Shown one piece after another: positions 1 to 8,008 of a stretch of DNA of 64,000 bases. The position numbers and the translations under genes were made by a program. The notes below the pieces were generated by a model that was not told where the DNA came from, did no database searches, and worked only from the letters and a program-made list of their open reading frames with translations. Location of the stretch: contig NZ_AP021972.1 in NCBI RefSeq assembly GCF_014168815.1, positions 992,001-1,056,000 of the forward strand, in the 5' to 3' direction. The stretch's first letter is position 1. The number at the start of each line of letters is the position of its first letter. This stretch comes from Klebsiella sp. WP3-W18-ESBL-02. Lineage in GTDB: Bacteria; Pseudomonadota; Gammaproteobacteria; Enterobacterales; Enterobacteriaceae.

Positions 1-57
1 GGCAGAGAAAAGCAGTACGTCCGCTGGATGTAGCTCATCAAGCGTTAGCAATTTCAT
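1..57 (-). CDS. 5' end of an unidentified gene, cut by the window edge
   Basis: Reading leftward from an ATG at 57 there is an open frame of 19 codons (starts MKLLTLDELH, continues PADVLLFSA) that runs off the window. Upstream on the same strand is a good ribosome binding site (AAGGGA, about six bases before the ATG), which is the main reason to believe the start. Too little protein is present to name it. The phrase ADVLLFS is compatible with the first strand of papain-like NlpC/YiiX hydrolases, but this is only a guess. In E. coli araE lies on this side of ygeA; these residues do not look like a sugar permease. Confidence 0.45.
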   Translation of the reverse strand, partial: MKLLTLDELHPADVLLFSA

Positions 58-259
58 AACAGTCCCTTTTATTAAATATGCTGGTACGGCAGTGACTTGC
101 CAGAATAGCGTGATTTAATTACAGAGGGCTGTGATGAAAATCGACGTTAGATCTCATATGAAAGGGTGAATTTTTCGGCTGAGGCTTCAGTGATGAGAAA
201 AGAACATGATGGCAACAACAGCCGCTTTTTGTCAGAAAAAGCGGCCGAGGTGCAGGGGA

Positions 260-586
260 TTATGCTTTCAGGAAATCCTGACGCATAGGGGTGAATGTAT
301 CGAGCAGGGTCCCGGCTTTCAGGCACACGCAGCCGTGCATAATGTTCGGCTGTTTGTACAGCGTATCGCCGGCGGCCACGACGTGTTTTTCGTCGCCGAT
401 GGTGAACTCAAACTCGCCGGACAGTACGTAGGTTAGCTGCTCGTGCGGGTGGTTGTGCATCGGGCCGATAGCGCCCTGTTCGAAGTTCACCTCAACCGCC
501 ATCATCTTGCCATCGTGTGCGAGAATGCGGCGGGTAACTCCATTGCCCAGATCTTCAAGAGTGGTTTCTTTATGAAAAATAAACAT
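260..586 (-). CDS. small cupin protein, KdgF-like
   Basis: A 108-residue single-domain cupin. The first cupin motif is visible as His44-x-His46 with Gln50 where many cupins have Glu, followed by Gly57; the second motif supplies His84. This His-His-Gln-His metal set and the ending DTFTPMRQDFL match the KdgF family, which helps linearise unsaturated uronates released from pectin or alginate. The ATG at 586 has an AGGA seven bases upstream; longer in-frame starts add residues that do not look like cupin. The gene is divergent from ygeA with 141 bases between them and is not part of the E. coli gene order here. Family assignment is fairly secure; the substrate is inferred only from resemblance. 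Confidence 0.8.
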   Translation of the reverse strand: MFIFHKETTLEDLGNGVTRRILAHDGKMMAVEVNFEQGAIGPMHNHPHEQLTYVLSGEFEFTIGDEKHVVAAGDTLYKQPNIMHGCVCLKAGTLLDTFTPMRQDFLKA

Positions 587-727
587 CCGGCAGTCCTGTT
601 GTATGTTGAAACGGTGTTTCATTAAATTTATATCAGAAACGATCAAAAAGAAAACGCGAGCCGCAGATGTGGAAAGTTGATCACAACTTTGCTTCACTGG
701 AGCGACGGTAACGAACAAGGAATCACT

Positions 728-1420
728 ATGAAAACGATCGGTCTGTTGGGCGGCATGAGCTGGGAGTCTACGATTCCCTACTACCGCCTGATTAATGAAG
801 GCGTAAAGCAGCGTCTTGGCGGCCTGCATTCGGCGCAGATTTTGCTGCACAGCGTAGATTTTCACGACATAGAACGCTGTCAGTCACAGGGCGACTGGCA
901 GCGCGCGGGCGACATCCTCGCGCAGGCGGCGATCGGCCTCCAGCAGGCGGGAGCGGAAGGCATCGTCCTGTGTACGAACACGATGCATAAGGTGGCTGAA
1001 GCGATTGAAACCGCCTGCGATGTACCTTTCCTGCATATCGCGGATGCCACGGGCCGTGCCATTCAGCAACGACAGATGCGCCGCGTTGCGCTGTTGGGCA
1101 CGCGCTACACCATGGAGCAGGATTTTTACCGCGGACGTTTGCAGCAGGCGTTTGGCATCAGCACGCTGATACCGCAGGCGGATGAAAGGCAGAAAATTAA
1201 CCAGATTATTTTTGACGAGCTGTGCCTGGGAGAATTCAGCGCGACATCGCGCGACTATTACCTCGGCGTGATTGACGCGCTGGCAAAGCAGGGCGCGGAA
1301 GGCGTTATCTTCGGCTGTACCGAAATTGGTCTGCTGGTGCCCGCAGAGCTCAGCCCGCTGCCGGTATTTGATACGGCGGCGATCCATGCGCAAGATGCGG
1401 TGGCGTTTATGCTGTCTTAG
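728..1420 (+). CDS. ygeA: amino-acid racemase YgeA (Asp/Glu racemase family)
   Basis: A 230-residue cytosolic racemase, the same length as E. coli YgeA. It begins with the family glycine-rich sequence [12 protein letters not shown]. The two active-site segments are LCTNTMH around residue 83 and FGCTEIG with Cys197; Thr83 and Cys197 are the residues I recall as the acid/base pair in the E. coli enzyme. The family interconverts L- and D-amino acids without PLP; the E. coli protein acts on several amino acids including homoserine. The ATG at 728 follows AAGGA with normal spacing. The last 14 bases overlap the end of the convergent lysR gene, as in E. coli. Confidence 0.93.
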   Translation: MKTIGLLGGMSWESTIPYYRLINEGVKQRLGGLHSAQILLHSVDFHDIERCQSQGDWQRAGDILAQAAIGLQQAGAEGIVLCTNTMHKVAEAIETACDVPFLHIADATGRAIQQRQMRRVALLGTRYTMEQDFYRGRLQQAFGISTLIPQADERQKINQIIFDELCLGEFSATSRDYYLGVIDALAKQGAEGVIFGCTEIGLLVPAELSPLPVFDTAAIHAQDAVAFMLS

Positions 1421-2342
1421 TCTCGCTAAGCACCGACTCCAGCGGGTCGGTAATGCGCGAGAGATGGGCCTGAAGATGCGCGGTAAAGGTATCCAGCAGC
1501 GCTGATGCCGGGCGATGCAGCGGGCGAATCAGACTGACCGTGAACGGTACGTCGACGCTAAAACGGCGAATCGCCACGCCGCTGTTGGCGTAATCCAGCG
1601 CCGTCAGCGGGTTAACCACCGAAATCCCCACGCCCGCTCTGACCATCGCGCAAATCGATGCGGCGCTGTGAGTCTCGACAACCATACGTCGCTTCACCTG
1701 ATGTTCATTAAACAGGGCATCCAGCAGCTGGCGATAGCTGTCGGTGCGCGACAGGCTGATGTAGTTCTCGCCCTGGAAATCTGCGGGCGTCAACACCGTT
1801 TTGGCCGCCAGCGCATGCCCTTGCGGCAGGACGCACACTTCATTGAGCGTCAGCAGCGGCGTACGTTCGGTGCCGGCTGGCGTATGCAGCGTCTCGGTCA
1901 GACCGAGGTCGTGGCGCTGCGCTGACAGCCACTCTTCCAGCAGCGGCGACTCCTGGGGCACGATCTGAATATTGACCTGCGGATAGCGCGCCAGGAACGG
2001 CTGCAGCAGCAGCGGTAAAAAAGATTGTGAGAAAACCGGCAGGCAGACAATCGACAGCTCGCCCTGGCGAAATTCGCGCAGACTCTCGGCGGCGCTGACG
2101 ATGCGGTCCAGCCCGTACCAGGAGCGCTGGACCTCTTCAAATAACCGCAGCCCCTGTACCGTAGGGTGCAGGCGCCCGCGGCTGCGTTCAAACAGCTTCA
2201 GGCCGAGAACCTGTTCAAAGCGCGCCAGTTCACGGCTGACCGTTGGCTGAGAGGTGTGTAGCATTCGCGCAGCTTCCGTTAGATTCCCCGCCGTCATGAT
2301 GGCGTGAAAAATTTCAATGTGGCGTAGGTTTACGGCGGGCAT
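1407..2342 (-). CDS. lysR: LysR, activator of lysA
   Basis: 311 residues, identical in length to E. coli LysR, the founding LysR-type regulator. Residues about 5-62 form the winged helix-turn-helix ([20 protein letters not shown]), followed by an effector-binding domain of about 200 residues. It activates lysA, coding for diaminopimelate decarboxylase, in response to diaminopimelate and lysine levels. It is divergent from lysA with a 119-base control region between them, the classic arrangement for this family, and its 3' end overlaps ygeA tail to tail. The ATG at 2342 opens [12 protein letters not shown] as in the homologue. Confidence 0.95.
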   Translation of the reverse strand: MPAVNLRHIEIFHAIMTAGNLTEAARMLHTSQPTVSRELARFEQVLGLKLFERSRGRLHPTVQGLRLFEEVQRSWYGLDRIVSAAESLREFRQGELSIVCLPVFSQSFLPLLLQPFLARYPQVNIQIVPQESPLLEEWLSAQRHDLGLTETLHTPAGTERTPLLTLNEVCVLPQGHALAAKTVLTPADFQGENYISLSRTDSYRQLLDALFNEHQVKRRMVVETHSAASICAMVRAGVGISVVNPLTALDYANSGVAIRRFSVDVPFTVSLIRPLHRPASALLDTFTAHLQAHLSRITDPLESVLSETKTA

Positions 2343-2461
2343 CGGCGATCCTCACAGGCAATAGTCCATATCATTTTTGCATAGACTCGCGATAAAACGA
2401 TATTTTTTATTCTCTTCGGGCTGTGGCGTAATCATGAAAAAGACCCATACCGGAGTTTGCT
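2343..2461. promoter_or_regulatory. divergent lysR-lysA control region
   Basis: 119 bases between two divergent starts. The AT-rich centre (about 2365-2415) holds several T-N11-A arrangements expected for a LysR-type binding site, but I cannot single out one box by eye. By analogy with E. coli, LysR binds here to repress itself and activate lysA. Confidence 0.5.
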
Positions 2462-3724
2462 ATGCCACGCCCGCTCAACAACACTGACACCGACCTGACC
2501 GCTGATAACCTGCTGCGCCTGCCTGCCGAATTCGGCTGTCCGGTGTGGGTTTACGATGCGCAAATCATTCGCACGCAGATTGCCAAACTCAACCAGTTTG
2601 ACGTGGTGCGTTTTGCCCAGAAGGCATGTTCAAACATTCACATTCTGCGCCTGATGCGCGAACAGGGCGTGAAGGTGGACTCCGTGTCACTCGGCGAGAT
2701 TGAGCGCGCGCTGGCGGCGGGCTTTGTGCCGGGGGAAGGGCGTGATGACATTGTCTTCACCGCCGACATGATTGACGAGGCGACGCTCGACCGTGTGCGC
2801 GAGCTGCACATTCCGGTGAACGCCGGATCGGTGGATATGCTGGAGCAGCTGGGCGGCGTTTCCCCGGGCCATCGCGTATGGCTGCGCGTTAACCCGGGCT
2901 TTGGCCACGGCCATAGCCAGAAAACCAACACCGGTGGTGAAAACAGCAAGCACGGTATCTGGTATAGCGACCTGCCTGCTGCGCTGGCGGTTATTCAGCG
3001 TTATCAGCTGAAGCTGGTGGGCATTCATATGCACATTGGCTCCGGCGTAGACTACGGCCACCTCGAGCAGGTTTGCGGCGCGATGGTGCGTCAGGTTATT
3101 GAATTTGGTCAGGATCTTGAAGCGATCTCCGCGGGCGGCGGGCTGTCTATCCCGTATCGTGAAGGGGAAGAGGCGATCAATACCGATCATTACTTTGGTC
3201 TGTGGAACGCGGCGCGCCAGCAGATCGCACAGCATCTGGGGCACCCAGTCGCGCTTGAGATTGAGCCGGGGCGTTTCCTGGTGGCCGAGTCTGGCGTGCT
3301 GGTGGCACAGGTGCGCAGCGTCAAAGCGATGGGCAGCCGTCATTTCGTGCTGATCGATGCGGGCTTTAACGATCTTATGCGTCCGGCAATGTACGGCAGC
3401 TATCACCATATTTCAGCGCTGGCGGGCGACGGACGCTCGCTGGAGCGGGCCGCGCAGATCGAAACCGTTGTGGCCGGGCCGCTGTGTGAATCCGGCGATG
3501 TCTTTACCCAGCAGGAAGGTGGCAAAGTCGAAACCCGTTTGCTGCCAGCGGTGGTTCCGGGTGATTACCTGGTGCTGCATGATACCGGCGCGTACGGTGC
3601 GTCAATGTCGTCAAACTACAACAGCCGTCCGCTGCTGCCGGAAGTGCTGTTTGATAACGGCGTGGCGCGGCTGATTCGTCGTCGACAGACGATAGAAGAA
3701 CTGCTGGCGCTGGAATTGATTTGA
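2462..3724 (+). CDS. lysA: diaminopimelate decarboxylase
   Basis: 420 residues, the same as E. coli LysA. A PLP-dependent fold-III decarboxylase converting meso-diaminopimelate to L-lysine and CO2, the last step of lysine synthesis. Lys54 in FAQKACSN is the PLP lysine; HMHIGSG and SAGGGLSIPY bind the cofactor phosphate; EPGRFLV and CESGDVF (Cys342) are the C-terminal active-site motifs contributed across the dimer. The ATG at 2462 follows a GGAG at normal distance. It is transcribed away from lysR and ends just before a REP pair. Nothing is missing. Confidence 0.97.
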   Translation: MPRPLNNTDTDLTADNLLRLPAEFGCPVWVYDAQIIRTQIAKLNQFDVVRFAQKACSNIHILRLMREQGVKVDSVSLGEIERALAAGFVPGEGRDDIVFTADMIDEATLDRVRELHIPVNAGSVDMLEQLGGVSPGHRVWLRVNPGFGHGHSQKTNTGGENSKHGIWYSDLPAALAVIQRYQLKLVGIHMHIGSGVDYGHLEQVCGAMVRQVIEFGQDLEAISAGGGLSIPYREGEEAINTDHYFGLWNAARQQIAQHLGHPVALEIEPGRFLVAESGVLVAQVRSVKAMGSRHFVLIDAGFNDLMRPAMYGSYHHISALAGDGRSLERAAQIETVVAGPLCESGDVFTQQEGGKVETRLLPAVVPGDYLVLHDTGAYGASMSSNYNSRPLLPEVLFDNGVARLIRRRQTIEELLALELI

Positions 3725-3758
3725 GTCAGAGAAAGACGTCCGATGGCGCCATGGCCCT

Positions 3759-3839
3759 GTAGGCCGGATAAGGCGCTTGTGCCGCCATCCGGCAATGTGC
3801 ATCAGGATGCCTGATGGCGCTGCGCTTATCAGGCCTACA
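3759..3839. repeat. BIME: two REP palindromes
   Basis: Two imperfect palindromes in opposite orientation, 3759-3794 (GTAGGCCGGATAAGGCG... GCCGCCATCCGGCA) and 3808-3839 (TGCCTGATGGCGCTG... CAGGCCTACA). They lie between the convergent lysA and LacI-type regulator genes, where they may stabilise mRNA 3' ends or bind gyrase or IHF, as known for E. coli BIMEs. Confidence 0.9.
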
Positions 3840-3876
3840 GGCGCTTGCGCTGAACCGGTACATTCGTTTCGGCGGG

Positions 3877-4887
3877 TTACTTAAAATAGGGCCCGGTGGT
3901 GACGGAATCACGCAATACCAGCGTGCCGGTAAACGGTGGAATGGTTTCAATCTCTTCGCCAGCGGCCAGCTTAATTGCCTGGTCGATGGCGGTGACGATC
4001 ATATTGTCGATCGGCAGATAGACCGTCGACAGCCCCGGCTCCAGCCATTTGGCGCTAGGGGCATCATCAAAACCAAATAATGAAATATCCTGCGGGATCC
4101 GCAGCCCCGCCTGATGCAGCGCTTTCGATGCGCCCAGCGCCATATCGTCGTTACAGGCGAACAGGGCGCTAAACGTGACTTTCTCATTCAGCAGCGCGTT
4201 GCACATGTCATAGCCGCAGTTCATGGTGGAATCACCGTGCTTCACCTTTGCCGGATCCCATTTGATACCGTTTTGTTCCAGCGCGCGACGGTAGCCCTGC
4301 AAACGCGCTTTGCCCGTCGGGGTGTGAATCGGTACGGTAATGCAGGCGATGTCACGGTGCCCCTGGGAAATCAGATACTCGACCGCCTGAAACGCGGCGT
4401 CCTGCTGTTCGAAGAAGACGCAGCGGTCGCGCGCCTGGCTTACGTCACGGTTAATCACGACGAGCGGCATCGGGGTACTGTTCACCAGAGCCATAATGGC
4501 TTTTTCGCTCATATGACGGGTATAGAGCACGATGGCGTCGCACTGGCGATCGGCCAGCATCTGGACCGCCTGTTCTTCGCGCTCCGGCGTATCGTGGCCG
4601 TCGGTGACGATCAGCTGCTTGCCCCAGGCCTCGGTCTGGCGAGACGCCTGCTGTAGCAGGCGGCCAAAGTAGAAGCCATCGAAGGTTGAAACCACCAGGC
4701 CAATGCTGTTGCTGGTGCGGTTGGCCAGCGAGCGCGCCAGAAAGTTAGGCCGGTAGCCTAGCTCCTCCATTGCTTTAAACACCTGCTTACGCGTGCTCTC
4801 TTTGACCTGACCCGTACCGTTCAGTACGCGGGAGACCGTTGCTTTCGACACGCCCGCGCGTATTGAGACATCCAGCATTGTTGCCAT
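3877..4887 (-). CDS. LacI/GalR-family repressor of the sugar cluster (AscG-like)
   Basis: 336 residues from the ATG at 4887, which follows AGGGA on the minus strand; the open frame continues upstream but without recognisable protein. Residues 1-50 are the LacI headpiece (LDVSIRAGVSKATVSRVLNG then a hinge helix around LARSLA), and the remainder is a periplasmic-binding-protein-like core ending FGFDDAPSAKWLEPGLSTVYLPI. The SKATVSRVL recognition helix and overall sequence resemble AscG, repressor of the E. coli arbutin/salicin/cellobiose operon. It is divergent from the EIIC gene, so it most likely controls it. Effector and operator are unknown; a second regulator is encoded downstream. Confidence 0.85.
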   Translation of the reverse strand: MATMLDVSIRAGVSKATVSRVLNGTGQVKESTRKQVFKAMEELGYRPNFLARSLANRTSNSIGLVVSTFDGFYFGRLLQQASRQTEAWGKQLIVTDGHDTPEREEQAVQMLADRQCDAIVLYTRHMSEKAIMALVNSTPMPLVVINRDVSQARDRCVFFEQQDAAFQAVEYLISQGHRDIACITVPIHTPTGKARLQGYRRALEQNGIKWDPAKVKHGDSTMNCGYDMCNALLNEKVTFSALFACNDDMALGASKALHQAGLRIPQDISLFGFDDAPSAKWLEPGLSTVYLPIDNMIVTAIDQAIKLAAGEEIETIPPFTGTLVLRDSVTTGPYFK

Positions 4888-5053
4888 TGTTAATCCCTGA
4901 AACTCCGTGATGGCACGCAGTTTATCACAGACATTCATCGGTGATATGAACTCCGCTGCGGCTAAAAAACCCATCGCGATCACGCTTTTGTAGTTATTCG
5001 TGGCAAAAAATGCGCCGGCCACATGCGGCATACCAATAACCCTACATTTTTTG

Positions 5054-5069
5054 TTTTGGAATACCAAAA
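5054..5069. promoter_or_regulatory. UxuR/ExuR-type operator, distal copy
   Basis: TTTTGGAATACCAAAA, a near-perfect inverted repeat (one central mismatch) and a close relative of the downstream site. The core resembles the enterobacterial hexuronate regulator consensus TTGGTATACCAA. Its centre is 63 bases, six helical turns, from the centre of the second site, so both would lie on one face of the DNA. Confidence 0.6.
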
Positions 5070-5116
5070 TGGAGGTTGCGAGCTCAATCACAGAACTTTT
5101 TAGCAAGGGTGATTAT

Positions 5117-5132
5117 TTTTGGTATACCAAAA
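5117..5132. promoter_or_regulatory. UxuR/ExuR-type operator, perfect palindrome
   Basis: TTTTGGTATACCAAAA is a perfect 16-base palindrome that starts 72 bases before the EIIC start codon. It contains the TTGGTATACCAA core known for the GntR-family hexuronate regulators UxuR and ExuR. The cluster encodes a UxuR-like protein at 8009, the obvious candidate to bind it. It does not look like a typical LacI-family site, which usually has CG at the centre. Confidence 0.65.
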
Positions 5133-5188
5133 GGTGTTTGGCTGTACACCGGATGCGCGATAAAGCCCTTAAACTTGAGGTACTTTCT

Positions 5189-6526
5189 ATGGCATTGCAG
5201 GAAAAATTGATTGATTCGCTGGGGAGTTTCGCCACGAAATTCAACAGCTATCGCTATATTATGGCGATCAAACACGCTTTTATTACGCTGATGCCGGTGA
5301 TCATCGTCGGCGCTTTCTCCGTACTGATCTCCAACATGGTGCTGGATCCTAAAAACGGCCTCGCCAGCTTCCAGTCGCTGTCGTTTCTGGCGGCGCTCAA
5401 GCCGATTACCGGCGCTATCAACTACGCCACGCTGAACTTCCTCAACATTGGCGCGGTGTTTCTGATAGGTATCGAACTGGGGCGTATTAACGGCATCAAG
5501 ACGCTGTTTCCCGGCCTGCTGGCGGTCATTTGCTTTATCTGCGTCACGCCGACAACCGTACAGATGATGGTCGATGGCCAGATGCATGAGGTCAAGGATG
5601 TGCTGCTGCGTCAGTTCTCCGATACCCGTAGCCTGTTCCTTGGCATGTTTATCGCCATTCTGTCGGTCGAGATCTACTGCTGGCTGGAAACGCGCAACGG
5701 GCTGAAGATCAAAATGCCGGACACCGTGCCGCCGAACGTCGCCGCCTCGTTTTCCGCGCTGATCCCGGCGATCATTACCGTCACGGCGATCGCCACCTTC
5801 GGGTTTATCTTCCATCAACTCACCGGGATGTATCTGTACGACGCGGTCTATCAAGTGGTACAGCAGCCGCTGGAGCGGGTGATGCAGAGCCTGCCGGGGA
5901 TTCTGCTGCTGATGTTCGTTGCGCAGATTTTCTGGGTGATTGGCATTCACGGCAACCAGATGATTAAGCCCATCCGCGAACCGCTGCTGCTGGGGGCGAT
6001 TACCGTCAATATGAGCGCCTTTGAGCAGGGTAAAGAGGTGCCGAATATCATCACCATGCCGTTCTGGGATGTGTATATGAGCATTGGCGGATCGGGGCTG
6101 ACGATCGGCCTGCTGATCGCGGTGATGATTGCCACCAAGCGCAAAGAGATGAAAGAGATCGCCAAGCTGTCGATCGGCCCGGGGATCTTTAACATCAACG
6201 AGCCGGTGATCTTCGGTATGCCGATCATGCTGAACCCGATCCTGGCGATTCCGTTCATCATTACGCCGCTGGTCACCGGCAGCATCGGCTACTTCGCTAC
6301 CGTCACCGGGTTTGCCGGGAAGGCGGTGGTGATGGTGCCCTGGACGACGCCGCCGCTGATTAACGCCTGGCTTTCTACCGCCGGTTCGATGGGCGCGGTG
6401 GTCACCCAGCTTATTTGCATTGTGGTGGCGGTGCTGATTTACCTGCCGTTCGTCAAGATTGCTTCCCGCCGCGCAGAGCTCTCCGAGCGCCAGGCGACCA
6501 AAACGCCCGCTACCGATAACCTTTGA
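5189..6526 (+). CDS. PTS EIIC, lactose/cellobiose family
   Basis: 445 residues from the ATG at 5189, eight bases after GAGG; the longer open frame begins in the control region and should not be used. About ten membrane segments. Family landmarks are visible: an N-terminal segment MAIKHAFITLMPVIIVGAFSV, the WVIGIHGNQMI loop, and NINEPVIFGMPI, where the conserved Glu and nearby His contact sugar in ChbC-type transporters. It would carry a beta-glycoside across the inner membrane during phosphorylation. No EIIA or EIIB gene is present in the cluster, so these must come from elsewhere. It is followed by GH1 after seven bases. Confidence 0.9.
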   Translation: MALQEKLIDSLGSFATKFNSYRYIMAIKHAFITLMPVIIVGAFSVLISNMVLDPKNGLASFQSLSFLAALKPITGAINYATLNFLNIGAVFLIGIELGRINGIKTLFPGLLAVICFICVTPTTVQMMVDGQMHEVKDVLLRQFSDTRSLFLGMFIAILSVEIYCWLETRNGLKIKMPDTVPPNVAASFSALIPAIITVTAIATFGFIFHQLTGMYLYDAVYQVVQQPLERVMQSLPGILLLMFVAQIFWVIGIHGNQMIKPIREPLLLGAITVNMSAFEQGKEVPNIITMPFWDVYMSIGGSGLTIGLLIAVMIATKRKEMKEIAKLSIGPGIFNINEPVIFGMPIMLNPILAIPFIITPLVTGSIGYFATVTGFAGKAVVMVPWTTPPLINAWLSTAGSMGAVVTQLICIVVAVLIYLPFVKIASRRAELSERQATKTPATDNL

Positions 6527-6533
6527 GGACGCT

Positions 6534-7961
6534 ATGAGTACACAACGGATGACTATCCCCGATGATTTTATCCTCGGGGCCGCGGCTTCGGCCTGGCAGA
6601 CGGAAGGCTGGAGTGGAAAGAAAGCGGGGCAGGATTCCTGGCCCGATCTCTGGTACAAGAACGATCGCCATGTCTGGCACAACGGCTATGGTCCGGCAAT
6701 CGCCACTGACTTTATCAACCGCTTTCGTGAAGATGTCCAATTGATGAAGCTGGCGGGGCTCACCCATTATCGCACCTCGATCAACTGGTCGCGTTTTTTG
6801 ACCGACTACGAGGCCGTCACGGTAGACGAAGAGTATGCCGCCTATTACGACCAGCTATTTGACGAACTGCTGGCCAACGGCATCGAACCGATGATCTGCC
6901 TTGAGCACTACGAGCTGCCGGGATACCTGTTGGAGCAGTACGGCGGCTGGGGCGCGAAAAAGGTAGTCGAACTGTACGTGCGCTACGTTGAGCAGGTGTT
7001 CGCCCGCTACCACCATAAGGTGGCGCGCTGGTTCACCTTTAACGAGCCGATTGTGGTGCAGACCCGCGTCTACCTGGACGCGCTGCGCTGGCCGTATGAG
7101 CAGAACACCGGCAAATGGATGCAGTGGAACCACCATAAGGTGCTGGCGACGGCGAAAGTGGTGCAGCTGTTCCGTGAGAAAGGCTATCGGGGAACGGTTG
7201 GCTGCATTCTTAATCCGGAGGTCACCTATCCACGCTCCAGCGCGGCCCACGATAGGCGTGCGGCCGAGGTGTACGACCTGTTCTACAATCGGGTGTTTCT
7301 CGATCCGCTGGTGCACGGCGTTTACCCGGTAGAGCTGTTCGCGCTGTTGGAAAAACACGGCGTAAACTGGGATTACAGTGTCGAAGAGCTGGCGATGATC
7401 CGTGACAATACCGTTGATGAGCTGGGCATTAACCTCTATTACCCGCATCGGGTCAAAGCCCCATCTCGCGCCTGGCATCCCGATACGCCGTTCCATCCGG
7501 CCTGGTATTACGAGCCATTCGACCTGCCGGGCAGAAAGATGAACCCCTCGCGCGGCTGGGAAATTTATCCGCAGATTGTTTATGACATGGCGATGCGCAT
7601 CAAAAGCGACTATCGCAATATTCCGTGGTTTGTCGCTGAAAGCGGCATGGGCGTGGAAAATGAGGCTCAGTTCCGTAACGCCGACGGCGTGATTGCCGAC
7701 GACTACCGGATCCGGTTTATTCGCGATCATCTGTGGCAAACGCTGCGCGCGCGTGAAGACGGCGCCAACTGCCACGGCTATATGCTGTGGGCGTTCACCG
7801 ACAACGTTTCGCCAATGAACGCCTTTAAGAATCGCTACGGCCTGATTGAAATCGATCTTGACGCCGACCGCGCGCGGCGGCCAAAAGCCTCGGCCAGTTG
7901 GTTTCGTCAACTGCGCGATAGCCGCGTGTTAACGATGGATATCGATGATGAATGGCGTTAA
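6534..7961 (+). CDS. GH1 glycosidase, probable 6-phospho-beta-glycosidase
   Basis: 475 residues from the ATG at 6534 (GAGG upstream, just after the EIIC stop). A (beta/alpha)8 GH1 enzyme: GAAASAWQTEG near the N-terminus, acid/base Glu171 in TFNEP, and probable nucleophile Glu369. The nucleophile sits in VAESGMG rather than the usual TENG. The C-terminal phosphate loop reads Ser426 ... Lys432-Asn-Arg-Tyr435; classical phospho-glucosidases have Lys two positions before the Tyr, while here Lys is three before. The PTS partner argues for a phosphorylated substrate. It is cytosolic, with no signal peptide. Exact sugar unknown. Confidence 0.85.
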   Translation: MSTQRMTIPDDFILGAAASAWQTEGWSGKKAGQDSWPDLWYKNDRHVWHNGYGPAIATDFINRFREDVQLMKLAGLTHYRTSINWSRFLTDYEAVTVDEEYAAYYDQLFDELLANGIEPMICLEHYELPGYLLEQYGGWGAKKVVELYVRYVEQVFARYHHKVARWFTFNEPIVVQTRVYLDALRWPYEQNTGKWMQWNHHKVLATAKVVQLFREKGYRGTVGCILNPEVTYPRSSAAHDRRAAEVYDLFYNRVFLDPLVHGVYPVELFALLEKHGVNWDYSVEELAMIRDNTVDELGINLYYPHRVKAPSRAWHPDTPFHPAWYYEPFDLPGRKMNPSRGWEIYPQIVYDMAMRIKSDYRNIPWFVAESGMGVENEAQFRNADGVIADDYRIRFIRDHLWQTLRAREDGANCHGYMLWAFTDNVSPMNAFKNRYGLIEIDLDADRARRPKASASWFRQLRDSRVLTMDIDDEWR

Positions 7962-8008
7962 TTTTTGCTAAGATAGCGCCGGTGTTGGCATAACGTACAG
8001 GTGATATT

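Larger units (their letters stand above)
4888..5188. promoter_or_regulatory. divergent control region of the sugar cluster
   Basis: 301 bases between the LacI-type gene and the EIIC gene. An open frame continues across it on each strand but with no protein-like sequence. The EIIC-proximal half holds two strong 16-base palindromes, listed separately. The regulator-proximal half (about 4890-5040) contains no repeat I can assign with confidence to the LacI-type protein. The EIIC ribosome binding site GAGG lies at 5177-5180. Confidence 0.6.

Noticed and set aside
3814..4080. Recurrent open frames beginning MALRLSGLQ or MALRLSGRQ (also near 14090 and 20695)
   Set aside because: The common start is REP palindrome sequence, so these are repeats read as protein, not a gene family.
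5084..6682. 532-codon open frame on the minus strand opposite the EIIC gene
   Set aside because: It lies opposite a clear EIIC gene, is rich in His, Arg, Gln and Asp in the way antisense frames of GC-rich genes are, and has no recognisable domain.
6855..7910. 351-codon open frame opposite the GH1 gene
   Set aside because: Antisense shadow of an intact GH1 gene; no family resemblance.
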